Shown here: piece by piece, positions 8,829-16,587 of the stretch
Numbering within the stretch: the stretch's first letter is position 1
Layout: each line of letters opens with the position of its first letter
Assembly: GCA_031262225.1 (NCBI GenBank)
Contig: JAISIC010000059.1
Coordinates: forward strand, 1 to 57,387
Source: Ruminococcus sp.
Lineage (GTDB): Bacteria; Bacillota; Clostridia; Oscillospirales; Ruminococcaceae
Length of the DNA stretch: 57,387 bases
Reading direction: 5' to 3'
The notes under the pieces: model-generated
The model's database searches: none
The model's input: the letters and a program-made list of their open reading frames with translations, nothing else
Told to the model about the DNA's origin: nothing
Position numbers and translations under genes: made by a program

Positions 8829-10091
8829 ATGTCAAAAACACTTGTAATAGGCTGCGGGGGGGTGGCACAGGTTGTTATCCGCAAGATGGCTTCCCACCCC
8901 GAAATTTTCCCCGAAATTTTAATCGCTTCACGCACCGTAAGTAAGGTAGACGCTTTAATTGCTGATATCCAAAACACGGTTGCGACCGCGGAGGGAAACA
9001 CTGACGTCGGTGTCAGTGTGAACGCGGCAATCAAGGGGCGGCTACCCGCCCTTGGATCTGCACAGGTTGATGCCGATAATGTCGATGAGCTTATCACTTT
9101 GATGAAAAGCTACGAGCCGTTTTTGTGCGTTAATGTCGCTCTGCCTTATCAAGACCTCACTATAATGGATGCTTGTCTTGCCTGTGGGGTGCACTATCTT
9201 GACACGGCGAATTACGAGCCGCGTGATGAGGCGCATTTTGAATATTCATGGCAATGGGCATATCGTGAACGCTTCGAGGCGGCGGGCTTATGTGCGGTGC
9301 TCGGCTGTGGTTTCGATCCGGGTGTTACCGGCGTTTTCTCGGCATATGCTCTCAAGCACTATTTTGATACTATAGAATATATCGACATCCTCGACTGCAA
9401 CGGCGGCGACCACGGCTATCCCTTCGCGACAAACTTCAATCCCGAAATAAATATCAGAGAAGTTTCCGCTCGCGGTTCATATTGGGAAGACGGTCACTGG
9501 GTTCACACCGCCCCGATGGAGATTAAGCGTGTTTATGACTTTGACGGTGTGGGGGAAAAGGATTGTTATCTTCTTCACCACGAGGAAATCGAATCGCTTG
9601 CTCTCAATATTCCGGGCATAAAGCGGATTCGCTTTTTCATGACATTCGGGCAATCCTATCTTACACATTTAAAATGTCTTGAAAATGTCGGGATGACTTC
9701 AATCGAACCGATTGACTTCGGCGGTCAGAAAATTATCCCTATCGAGTTTTTAAAGGCTGTCCTCCCCGACCCTGCCACTTTGGGTCCGCGTACTAAGGGC
9801 AAGACTAATATAGGTTGCATTTTCAAAGGTTTCAAGGATAACAAGCCGGTTTCGTACTATATATATAACATCTGCGACCATGAGGAGTGCTACAAAGAAG
9901 TCAAGAGCCAGGCGATATCATACACAACCGGCGTTCCCGCGATGATCGGCGCTATGCTCATGACAAAGGGGATTTGGAATAAGCCCGGCGTTTACAACGT
10001 TGAAGAATTTGACCCCGACCCGTTCATGGACGAGCTTAATAAAAACGGCTTGCCGTGGATAGAGACGTTCGACCCGAAATTTATAGACTAA
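8829..10091 (+). CDS. saccharopine dehydrogenase family protein, probable carboxynorspermidine synthase
   Basis: A 420-residue NAD(P)-dependent reductase starting with a Rossmann loop (VIGCGGVAQVV). It has the Lys1-type C-terminal domain (GCGFDPGVTGVFSAYALKHYFD...). The overall character fits carboxynorspermidine/carboxyspermidine dehydrogenase. In the alternative spermidine pathway that enzyme condenses aspartate semialdehyde with a diamine. The next enzyme, carboxynorspermidine decarboxylase, is commonly encoded next door but is not present within this window. The start ATG 8829 has AGGAAC upstream, 9 bp after the GH130 stop, so the two genes are probably co-transcribed. True saccharopine dehydrogenase activity is less likely but cannot be excluded. 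Confidence 0.8.
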   Translation: MSKTLVIGCGGVAQVVIRKMASHPEIFPEILIASRTVSKVDALIADIQNTVATAEGNTDVGVSVNAAIKGRLPALGSAQVDADNVDELITLMKSYEPFLCVNVALPYQDLTIMDACLACGVHYLDTANYEPRDEAHFEYSWQWAYRERFEAAGLCAVLGCGFDPGVTGVFSAYALKHYFDTIEYIDILDCNGGDHGYPFATNFNPEINIREVSARGSYWEDGHWVHTAPMEIKRVYDFDGVGEKDCYLLHHEEIESLALNIPGIKRIRFFMTFGQSYLTHLKCLENVGMTSIEPIDFGGQKIIPIEFLKAVLPDPATLGPRTKGKTNIGCIFKGFKDNKPVSYYIYNICDHEECYKEVKSQAISYTTGVPAMIGAMLMTKGIWNKPGVYNVEEFDPDPFMDELNKNGLPWIETFDPKFID

Positions 10092-10101
10092 GGTTTTACA
10101 T

Positions 10102-10854
10102 ATGGCACAACGTTCTATAGGCAAAACACTTCGTAGGCTTCGCGAAAATGCGGGGCTGTCTGCTGATGACGTCGGCAATGCGTTATCACGTCAGGGCAAG
10201 ACAATTAATGCGTGGGAAAACGGACGCGGTGAGCCGGATATCACCGCACTCATCACCCTTTCGACCCTCTTCGGCGTTAAAAATCTGTTGTCGCTCATTG
10301 CAGTTGATTTGTACGGCGACACTGCACCGATTCGCCCCGAAATTAACGAGACCGAAGACAGGCTTATTTCAGACTGGCGGACTTTAGACCGTTTCGGCAG
10401 ACAGACGGTTATAAAGGTGATTGAAAGTGAGCTTGAAAGGGTCAGATTTATATCCGACGACCCCGAGCAAAAAGCCGCTTATGCGCCTTACCTTGAAATT
10501 CCGCTTTCTCGTCAGCCCATCTTCCCGGGCTGTGATTTCCCCGAGCGAGAGCTTTTTGACACTGTCGAGTTTATTAAAATACCCAAAACCGATTTACATA
10601 AAAGTGTTGATTTTGCGGTTCGCATCGACAGTTCCGGCTTTGAGCCGAGGTTTTCGGACGGCGATATTCTGCTTATAAAGAGGCAGAGCGAAATTGATAT
10701 CGGAGAGATCGGAATATTTTCGGTTGATGACAGGATTTTCTTGCGAGGATTTGGACATAATCGTTTAATATCGGTTACACCCGGCTTGGAAGATATTCTC
10801 ATTAATGAAAAAAAGCGTGTGAGATGCTTGGGAAAATTAATCACGAAGGCGTAA
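10102..10854 (+). CDS. XRE-type repressor with an S24/LexA-like domain lacking the catalytic dyad
   Basis: Residues 1-70 form an XRE helix-turn-helix (IGKTLRRLRENAGLSADDVG...GKTINAWENG). Residues about 140-250 resemble the LexA/CI S24 domain (SGFEPRFSDGDILLIKR...). Aligned to the usual G-D-S-M-E-P-R-F motif, the sequence reads S-S-G-F-E-P-R-F, putting Gly at the nucleophile Ser. At the usual V-K-R-L lysine the sequence is F-L-R-G, putting Arg there. The self-cleavage dyad therefore seems lost. The gene lies 10 bp after the dehydrogenase gene and is probably co-transcribed with it. Target genes are unknown. It may be a ligand-sensing rather than a cleavable repressor. Confidence 0.8.
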   Translation: MAQRSIGKTLRRLRENAGLSADDVGNALSRQGKTINAWENGRGEPDITALITLSTLFGVKNLLSLIAVDLYGDTAPIRPEINETEDRLISDWRTLDRFGRQTVIKVIESELERVRFISDDPEQKAAYAPYLEIPLSRQPIFPGCDFPERELFDTVEFIKIPKTDLHKSVDFAVRIDSSGFEPRFSDGDILLIKRQSEIDIGEIGIFSVDDRIFLRGFGHNRLISVTPGLEDILINEKKRVRCLGKLITKA

Positions 10855-10951
10855 ATATAACATAACTTAACAGTTTTACCACAAAACAGATACAATATTC
10901 GTTCAAATTGGTTACAAAATGAAAAAAATATATGAAATTTTAAAAAAGGTA

Positions 10952-10980
10952 TTGCAAAATAAAAAACTATAGTATATAAT
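10952..10980 (+). promoter_or_regulatory. promoter of the secreted repeat protein
   Basis: TTGCAA (10952-10957), 17 bp, TATAAT (10975-10980). The -10 is perfect and the -35 weak. Transcription would start near 10987, giving a leader of about 140 nt. Confidence 0.65.
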
Positions 10981-10996
10981 AGAAAGTGCGATAAAG

Positions 10997-11092
10997 GCGA
11001 CGGGACAGGGGTATATATGTGGGTATACTTCCGGATGCTGATTCGGGGTTTATCCCCTATGTCTGCGAACCTCGTTTTGTTGTCCCGCTCGC
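10997..11092 (+). ncRNA. structured 5' leader, possible riboswitch or regulatory RNA of unknown class
   Basis: The leader between promoter and ATG 11129 is closed by an 11-bp stem: GCGACGGGACA (10997-11007) pairs with TGTCCCG (11081-11087) plus TCGC (11089-11092), with one bulged C. Inside are a GTATA/TATAC hairpin (11011-11028) and a GGGG/CCCC hairpin (11045-11057), followed by an unpaired TCTGCGAACCTCG stretch. I compared it by eye with the c-di-GMP-I, c-di-GMP-II and c-di-AMP consensus sequences and could not match any. The stem ends well before the AGGAG ribosome binding site. Confidence 0.45.
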
Positions 11093-11128
11093 GTCAAAAC
11101 AGAAAAATTTATTTAGGAGTGAATAATA

Positions 11129-13354
11129 ATGAAATTAAAGAAGCTTTTGGCAGCCGTTGTAGCAGGAGTTTTAGCTCTCACAATGGCACCGATAGCAATC
11201 AGTGCGGCGACTTGGGATACCACCACCACCTATGCGGGTGCACAGGGCGGTGTGGCGCTTTCACTGAGCGTAAACGGCAGAACTGTTTCTTGGAATAGAA
11301 CATCTGTAAGCGCAAATCCTGATTCACCGACAGCAGCATTTACAGGAGAAGTTACAATTCCTTACGATGTTGCACAGTCAAACTTCAGCTTCGGCTGGAC
11401 AAAACAAGCGGGTGCTACTGTTACACATGATGTGGATCTCGAAAACGGCACGGACTTTGTGAATTTCCCCGTCATCGCCAGCAACAGTGCTTCCGGCTAC
11501 TTCATTACATTTGATACTGCTATGAAAGTTGCAAATGCTTCCACTACCGTAACATTTACAGTAATTAACCCTGATAATCCTTGGGTTATTCGTAAGAACG
11601 CTTCGATAGAAGGCGGTGACGGAAACCCGGTAAAATTAAGCGAAGATGTCGAAATTGATACAGCTACATATGCTTTGACTTTTGTTACCGACATTTCTGC
11701 CAAGAGCTTATTGCAGATGGCAAACCAGAATGATCCTTGCGGAACATTTGAAGTTACCGACAGTACCGGTCTCGGGCAAGACTCCGGTGCAGGTGTAAAA
11801 AAATTCAACGCTAACCCCGGCGACACAGTTGTATTAACTGCACCTACAGCTCTCAACGGCGTTAATGATAATGCTCCTTTTGACGGTTTCAAATTCTCAA
11901 AAAAGGTTAGGATCTCAGCGGCAACCGATATGGTTACCGGTCCCAGAGGCGGAGATATTGAAGCAGGTGAATCCCACGATATTGTTTACGGCAAAGCTGA
12001 AGATACTATTACATTCATAATGCCTGCAGGCGGTCTCACCATCACAGCATTTGATGTAGACGGTTTTAACTACGGGACAAAATCAAGCACTTCTTCCAAC
12101 AATAACAATAATAACAACACCAGCGACACAACCGGCAGATATCGTTTGAGCGTTTCCGGTTCCACCTACCATAACGGTTCGTCAAATATTCTCCCCGGTA
12201 CTGTTGTTACCCTTTATCCGAGCACAACCCAAGACTTCCAGTATTGGACTGTTACAGGTCTTAACGGCACCTATAACACAAGCGTTATGAACTTCTCGTT
12301 CACAATGCCCGAGAACACAGTTACCATCACAGCTAACAACTACAACGAAAGCAATATCACAGCAACAACAAACGGCTATGGTTCTGCTTCCGCTAACAAA
12401 TCAAGAGCTAACCAAGGCGAAATCGTTGAGTTCACAGCTTCCGGTTCCGGCACAGTTGCTGCTTCCGGCGGCATGATGGCTAATGACCCTGCTAACTGGT
12501 TAGGGCTCGGCACAAGTTCTTACTACTACCCCACCACATATACCTATGCTTTCAACGGCTGGTCGTTTAACAGAACTGTTTCCTATGTGAGCGGTTACTC
12601 TTCAACCTCCAACCCGACAAGAGTTTATATGCCTTCCGGCAACCTCACAGGTACAGCTAACTTCACACCCACCGCTTCCGCTTATCCTTATATCCCCACA
12701 ACTCCTTCAACACCTTCTTCCACCACTAACAGCAACAGCTTCTCTAATAACGGTGCAACTGCAACAATCAACACCTCTTCCGGCGTGATTACCGCAGGTA
12801 TTAACACCACAGGTTCTGTAAACTCCACAGCAACAGCAAACGCTCTTAAATCCGCTGTTTCGAGAAAACTCATCGACGGCACACCCACAGTCGTTGTTCC
12901 CTCCACCTCAACAGGTATCTCGAAGTCTACAATGCAAAAACTCATCACAGCAGCAGGAAATACGTCAATCAGAGTTCAGATCCAGGGCACATTCGGCACA
13001 ATCCTCATTCCTGTTTCCTCTGCACGTCAGATCAACGCCCGCGTTCTCACAAGCTCGAATGCGCTTACAAACGCTAAGGCTACATTCAAGAAAGCGTTCG
13101 GCAACAACGATATCGTTGGTATCCAGACTGCACAGGCAACAACATACGGCGCTTCCGCACAATACCGCATCTCTGCAGATGCAATCGGTCTCAACGTTGA
13201 CTACGGCGATACTGCTTATGTGGCACTTTATAACCCCACAACAAAGAAGTATTCCGCAAAAACCGTAATGGTTAATGCAAACGGTCAGATCGCATTCGCA
13301 TCGTCCTACAGCGGAATAATCCTCTTCTCCGCAATGCCTTTCTCTAATAAATAA
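11129..13354 (+). CDS. large secreted repeat-containing protein
   Basis: A 741-residue exported protein. It has a clear signal peptide (MKLKKLLAAVVAGVLALTMA..., likely cleaved after ISA-A, about residue 27) and no lipobox, sortase motif or dockerin that I can see. An Asn-rich linker (SSNNNNNNNTSDTTG, near residue 320) divides an N-terminal beta-rich region from middle segments that resemble bacterial beta-grasp repeats (TATNGYGSASANKSRANQGE... NGWSFNRTV...). A Thr/Ser/Pro linker and a C-terminal domain of about 190 residues follow. The function is not recognised; an adhesin or surface-matrix protein is plausible. It stands alone between its own promoter and terminator, with AGGAG 9 bp before the ATG. 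Confidence 0.75.
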   Translation: MKLKKLLAAVVAGVLALTMAPIAISAATWDTTTTYAGAQGGVALSLSVNGRTVSWNRTSVSANPDSPTAAFTGEVTIPYDVAQSNFSFGWTKQAGATVTHDVDLENGTDFVNFPVIASNSASGYFITFDTAMKVANASTTVTFTVINPDNPWVIRKNASIEGGDGNPVKLSEDVEIDTATYALTFVTDISAKSLLQMANQNDPCGTFEVTDSTGLGQDSGAGVKKFNANPGDTVVLTAPTALNGVNDNAPFDGFKFSKKVRISAATDMVTGPRGGDIEAGESHDIVYGKAEDTITFIMPAGGLTITAFDVDGFNYGTKSSTSSNNNNNNNTSDTTGRYRLSVSGSTYHNGSSNILPGTVVTLYPSTTQDFQYWTVTGLNGTYNTSVMNFSFTMPENTVTITANNYNESNITATTNGYGSASANKSRANQGEIVEFTASGSGTVAASGGMMANDPANWLGLGTSSYYYPTTYTYAFNGWSFNRTVSYVSGYSSTSNPTRVYMPSGNLTGTANFTPTASAYPYIPTTPSTPSSTTNSNSFSNNGATATINTSSGVITAGINTTGSVNSTATANALKSAVSRKLIDGTPTVVVPSTSTGISKSTMQKLITAAGNTSIRVQIQGTFGTILIPVSSARQINARVLTSSNALTNAKATFKKAFGNNDIVGIQTAQATTYGASAQYRISADAIGLNVDYGDTAYVALYNPTTKKYSAKTVMVNANGQIAFASSYSGIILFSAMPFSNK

Positions 13355-13402
13355 ACAAATAGATAGATAGATTGGTAGATAGATAAACTTCAGAACCCCC
13401 TC

Positions 13403-13440
13403 AAAAACGCTCACTTAGAAATAGGTGAGCGTTTTTATTG
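13403..13440 (+). terminator. rho-independent terminator after the secreted protein gene
   Basis: A perfect 12-bp stem (AAAAACGCTCAC 13403-13414 with GTGAGCGTTTTT 13425-13436) encloses a 10-nt loop and ends in a T-run. It would also function on the opposite strand. An AGAT tetranucleotide micro-repeat (about 13358-13385) precedes it. Confidence 0.85.
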
Positions 13441-13469
13441 CAATAAAAACTTTTATGTGATAAAAGGTC

Positions 13470-13498
13470 TTGACAAATGTAAAGCGATTGGGTATAAT
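13470..13498 (+). promoter_or_regulatory. sigma-A promoter of the small-protein/permease/ligase operon
   Basis: TTGACA (13470-13475), 17 bp, TATAAT (13493-13498): a perfect consensus 12-18 bp upstream of the first start codon, giving a short leader. Confidence 0.85.
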
Positions 13499-13515
13499 AT
13501 AGTGGGGTGATGAGA

Positions 13516-13689
13516 ATGGAGAACTATAACACACTTGAAGATACCGAAAATGAAAAACTTTCACCATTTTATCAAAAAATAAAAAATGACTATGACGAAG
13601 CTATGAGAGACCTTCGCGACGGCAAACTGAAAGGTTATAGCAGCACTGAGGAAATGTGGGCTGATCTTGAAGCAGAGGGTTATATATGA
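13516..13689 (+). CDS. small acidic protein, RelB-type antitoxin-like
   Basis: An acidic 57-residue protein ending in DLRDGKLKGYSSTEEMWADL and EAEGYI. The last part resembles the C-terminal half of small RelB-like antitoxins. I choose ATG 13516 because a GGGG site lies 8 bp upstream; ATG 13510 or GTG 13507 are possible. Its stop overlaps the next start (ATGA). No toxin gene is adjacent, so an orphan antitoxin or simply a small regulatory protein is possible. The family assignment is weak. Confidence 0.6.
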   Translation: MENYNTLEDTENEKLSPFYQKIKNDYDEAMRDLRDGKLKGYSSTEEMWADLEAEGYI

Positions 13690-13841
13690 ATATGGAACTC
13701 GACGAAAACGGATTCACTCCAGAGCAATCGGCAAGGATTACAAAGAACATTGAAGATATGAAAAACGGAAAAGGCATAACAATGACCTTGGAAGAATTTG
13801 ATGCTTGGTTTAATGAAAATATCTTAAAAGAAGAAATATGA
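13686..13841 (+). CDS. small acidic protein of unknown function (51 aa), possible second antitoxin-like protein
   Basis: A 51-residue acidic protein (MNMELDENGFTPEQ... ending EEFDAWFNENILKEEI). It overlaps the previous gene and the following permease gene by 4 bp each (ATGA at both ends), which strongly supports real translation. Its layout (residues, then a KNGKG turn, then TMTLEEFDAW) mirrors the RDGKLKG-YSSTEEMWADL end of the preceding protein. The two may therefore be diverged paralogues. Function is not recognised. Confidence 0.6.
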   Translation: MNMELDENGFTPEQSARITKNIEDMKNGKGITMTLEEFDAWFNENILKEEI

Positions 13842-15118
13842 AAATTAACTTCAATCAAAAATACACCACCATAGCCGTTTACGCCGTCATTACCTTTGCG
13901 GTGTGTTTTGCTTTGGTTATGATTGTGGACAGGCTCCCTGTTATTGCGGGGTTTGCCCGCACCGTCGCGTCGCTCCTTGCACCCATCACTTGGGGCGTGG
14001 TTTTCGCGTACCTCATGAACCCTGTGCTCAAATTTTCGGAGCGCATTCTCAAACCCGTCATCTGTCGAAAAAAAGAACATAAGAAAATTCTGCGTGTGCT
14101 TGCTGTTGCCATCTCAACCATCGTGTTTTTGGGCATCGTCGCTGCCGCGTTTGCTATAATACTGCCGCAAATCATACGGTCTTTCCAGTCCATCGCCGCC
14201 AATTTTTATACATACTTCGCAAACGTCCAGACTTGGGTGCTCGGAATCTTAGAAGAATACCCGGGTGCAAAAGACAACGTCATAAATATCCTTAATGACC
14301 TCTCCGCGAACTGGTATTCCTATCTCATATCCTTCACCGGCTCGCTCACAAACCTTGATTTTGAAAATATCCGTGACATGGCAGTCCGCGTGGGCGGCAC
14401 CGCCGTGAACGTCTTGGGCACGCTCCTTGATGCACTCATCGGCGTGATTATCATGATATATCTGCTCTATTCAAAGGAAATTTTCTTGGGTCAGATTAAA
14501 AAAATCGTCGTCGCGGTTTTCCCGACCAGAGCTTCAAATACCCTTGTCGGCATCGGCTCGAAACTGAATATGACACTATCCGGCTTCATTTCCGGCAAGG
14601 TTATCGATTCGGTAATAATCGGCATAATCTGCTTCATCGGGATGTCCATCATGAAGATGGAATATGCCGTGCTCATCTCGGTTATCATCGGAATCACAAA
14701 CATAATTCCATTTTTCGGACCCTTCATCGGTGCGATACCGTCCGGACTGCTTCTCCTTATCGCCGCACCCGATCAGGTTATCCCCTTTGTCATATTCATA
14801 TTCGTGCTCCAACAGTTCGACGGCAACGTGCTCGGTCCCTATATCTTGGGTGATTCAACCGGGCTTTCGGCAATCTGGGTTATGGTCGCGATCTTCATCG
14901 GCGGGCATTTCGGCTTCGGAGGCATGATTTTGGGCGTTCCGCTCTTCGCGGTGCTATATACTATCATTAAGGACCTTGTGGAACATCTGCTCCGCAAAAA
15001 GAATCTCCCTGTCGAGACTGCAGACTATATGCCTGTCCCGGCGGTTTTGGATATAAAAAGAAAACATCGATCATTTAAGATGACAAAAACAGAAGAAAAG
15101 GATTCAAAGGAAGAATGA
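13838..15118 (+). CDS. AI-2E family transporter (PerM/YhhT-type permease)
   Basis: A 426-residue polytopic membrane protein with about eight helices and the family's conserved late segment (IIGITNIIPFFGPFIGAIPSG, near residues 285-305, and GDSTGLSAIWVMVAIFIGG). Members export small molecules or act as Na+/H+-type antiporters. The autoinducer-2 role is shown only for a few, so the substrate is unknown. Its start overlaps the upstream small gene and its stop overlaps the phenylacetate-CoA ligase gene (ATGA at both ends), so the four genes form one tightly coupled operon. The C-terminal tail is basic and cytoplasmic. Confidence 0.85.
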   Translation: MKINFNQKYTTIAVYAVITFAVCFALVMIVDRLPVIAGFARTVASLLAPITWGVVFAYLMNPVLKFSERILKPVICRKKEHKKILRVLAVAISTIVFLGIVAAAFAIILPQIIRSFQSIAANFYTYFANVQTWVLGILEEYPGAKDNVINILNDLSANWYSYLISFTGSLTNLDFENIRDMAVRVGGTAVNVLGTLLDALIGVIIMIYLLYSKEIFLGQIKKIVVAVFPTRASNTLVGIGSKLNMTLSGFISGKVIDSVIIGIICFIGMSIMKMEYAVLISVIIGITNIIPFFGPFIGAIPSGLLLLIAAPDQVIPFVIFIFVLQQFDGNVLGPYILGDSTGLSAIWVMVAIFIGGHFGFGGMILGVPLFAVLYTIIKDLVEHLLRKKNLPVETADYMPVPAVLDIKRKHRSFKMTKTEEKDSKEE

Positions 15119-16413
15119 GCAGCGTATTTTCACAGGCGGAGACAATGAGCCGCAAAGAAATTGAGGTTATCCAGCTTTTGAAGCTGAAAAAGGAGATCGA
15201 CTACTGTATCGCAAATAACGCGGAATATGGCAAGCGACTGGGTGAAGCGGGGGTTACTTCCGACAAGATTAAAGACATTTCAGATATAAAATATCTGCCC
15301 TTTATCACCAAAAAGGATATGCATTCGACCTATCCGTTCGGCTTCTTCGGGCAGCCTATGAATAAAATTGTTCGTATTCACGCTTCATCGGGCACAACCG
15401 GCAAGCCCACCGTTATCGGCTACACACAGCGGGATCTTGACGACTGGGCAGAGTGCATGGCAAGGCTTTGCTTCGCCGGCGGTGCAAGGGAAAGCGACAT
15501 ATTCCAGATCTGCTTCGGCTATGGTCTGTTCACAGGGGCTTTGGGGCTTCATTATGCCTTGGAAAAGATCGGCGCAACAGTTATTCCGTCATCTTCGGGC
15601 AATACCGAAAAGCAGATGATGCTAATGCAGGACTTCGGGACGACAGGTCTCGTCTCAACGCCGTCATATGCCGAATATATCGGGGAACTTGCCCGCGAAC
15701 AGGGCATAACCGAAAACTTGAAGCTCCGCCTCGGGCTCTTGGGCTCGGAGGGCTGCACCCCCGAGATGAGAAATCATATCGAATCGGCTCTCCATATCTT
15801 CGTCACCGACAACTACGGCATGAGCGAACTCGGCGGACCGGGCGTTTCGGGCGAATGTGAAGAACGCGACGGTATGCACATCAACGAGGATTTTTATCTT
15901 TGCGAGATTATCGATCCGATTACAGGCGAAGTGCTTCCCGAAGGCTCACAGGGCGAACTTGTGGTCACAACCCTTGCAAAAGAGGGATTCCCTATGCTTC
16001 GCTATCGGACAGGCGATATCACAAAGCTTGTTAAAGAACCGTGCAAATGCGGGCGAACCTTTGCAAGGATGGACAAGATCAAGGGCCGTTCGGACGATAT
16101 GCTCAAGATTCGCGGCGTGAACGTCTTCCCGTCGCAGATTGAATCGGTTCTTATGACCTATCCGCAAATCGCACCCCATTATCAGCTTGTGGTGACACGC
16201 AAAAACTATTCCGACAGGCTTGAAGTGCGGGTTGAAATCTCCGACGTTTCACTCCTTGAAAACTTTGCCAAACTCGAAGAGCTGCAAGAAAACATAAAGA
16301 GTAAGCTCAAAACGATATTGGGGATCGACACAGCTGTTTCACTCGTCGAACCCAAAACCTTAGAGCGTTTCCAAGGCAAAGCGAAGAGGATTTTAGACCT
16401 GCGAAATCAGTAA
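15115..16413 (+). CDS. paaK: phenylacetate--CoA ligase
   Basis: A 432-residue adenylate-forming ligase with the AMP-binding P-loop HASSGTTGKPTVIGYT (about residues 85-100), the DNYGMSELGGPGV core motif and the C-terminal PaaK domain containing the GRSDDMLKIRGVNVFPSQIE hinge. It activates phenylacetate or related aryl acids to the CoA thioester. In Clostridia, paaK is usually linked with indolepyruvate:ferredoxin oxidoreductase for aromatic amino-acid metabolism; those genes are not in this operon. The start ATG overlaps the permease stop. Substrate specificity is inferred from the family. Confidence 0.88.
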   Translation: MSSVFSQAETMSRKEIEVIQLLKLKKEIDYCIANNAEYGKRLGEAGVTSDKIKDISDIKYLPFITKKDMHSTYPFGFFGQPMNKIVRIHASSGTTGKPTVIGYTQRDLDDWAECMARLCFAGGARESDIFQICFGYGLFTGALGLHYALEKIGATVIPSSSGNTEKQMMLMQDFGTTGLVSTPSYAEYIGELAREQGITENLKLRLGLLGSEGCTPEMRNHIESALHIFVTDNYGMSELGGPGVSGECEERDGMHINEDFYLCEIIDPITGEVLPEGSQGELVVTTLAKEGFPMLRYRTGDITKLVKEPCKCGRTFARMDKIKGRSDDMLKIRGVNVFPSQIESVLMTYPQIAPHYQLVVTRKNYSDRLEVRVEISDVSLLENFAKLEELQENIKSKLKTILGIDTAVSLVEPKTLERFQGKAKRILDLRNQ

Positions 16414-16469
16414 AAATAAGCGGCTTTTGCAAGAAAAATAAAAAAACTTGCAAAAAATTTAAAAAACAC

Positions 16470-16498
16470 TTGACAAGCGGATTTTAATGTAGTATAAT
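16470..16498 (+). promoter_or_regulatory. sigma-A promoter of glnN
   Basis: TTGACA (16470-16475), 17 bp, TATAAT (16493-16498). Perfect consensus; predicted leader of about 80 nt. Confidence 0.88.
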
Positions 16499-16527
16499 AT
16501 AAACATTAAATTGTATATTAAGCAGTG

Positions 16528-16574
16528 CGGCTTATATTTCCTTGAATCGGAATATATTTTGCCGTGCTTTTTTT
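16528..16574 (+). promoter_or_regulatory. terminator-like hairpin in the glnN leader (possible attenuator)
   Basis: CGGC (16528-16531) pairs with GCCG (16561-16564). An inner stem TATATTCC-type pairing (16533-16541 with 16549-16556, one bulged T) lies inside it. Two bases after the outer stem comes CTTTTTTT (16567-16574), directly before the GGAGGA ribosome binding site. The arrangement looks like an intrinsic terminator placed inside the leader. Confidence 0.45.
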
Positions 16575-16587
16575 GGAGGATTTTACT

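Noticed and set aside
10981-11100. c-di-GMP or c-di-AMP riboswitch call for the leader
   Set aside because: The conserved cores of these classes could not be located; only the stems are supported, so it is reported as an unknown structured leader.
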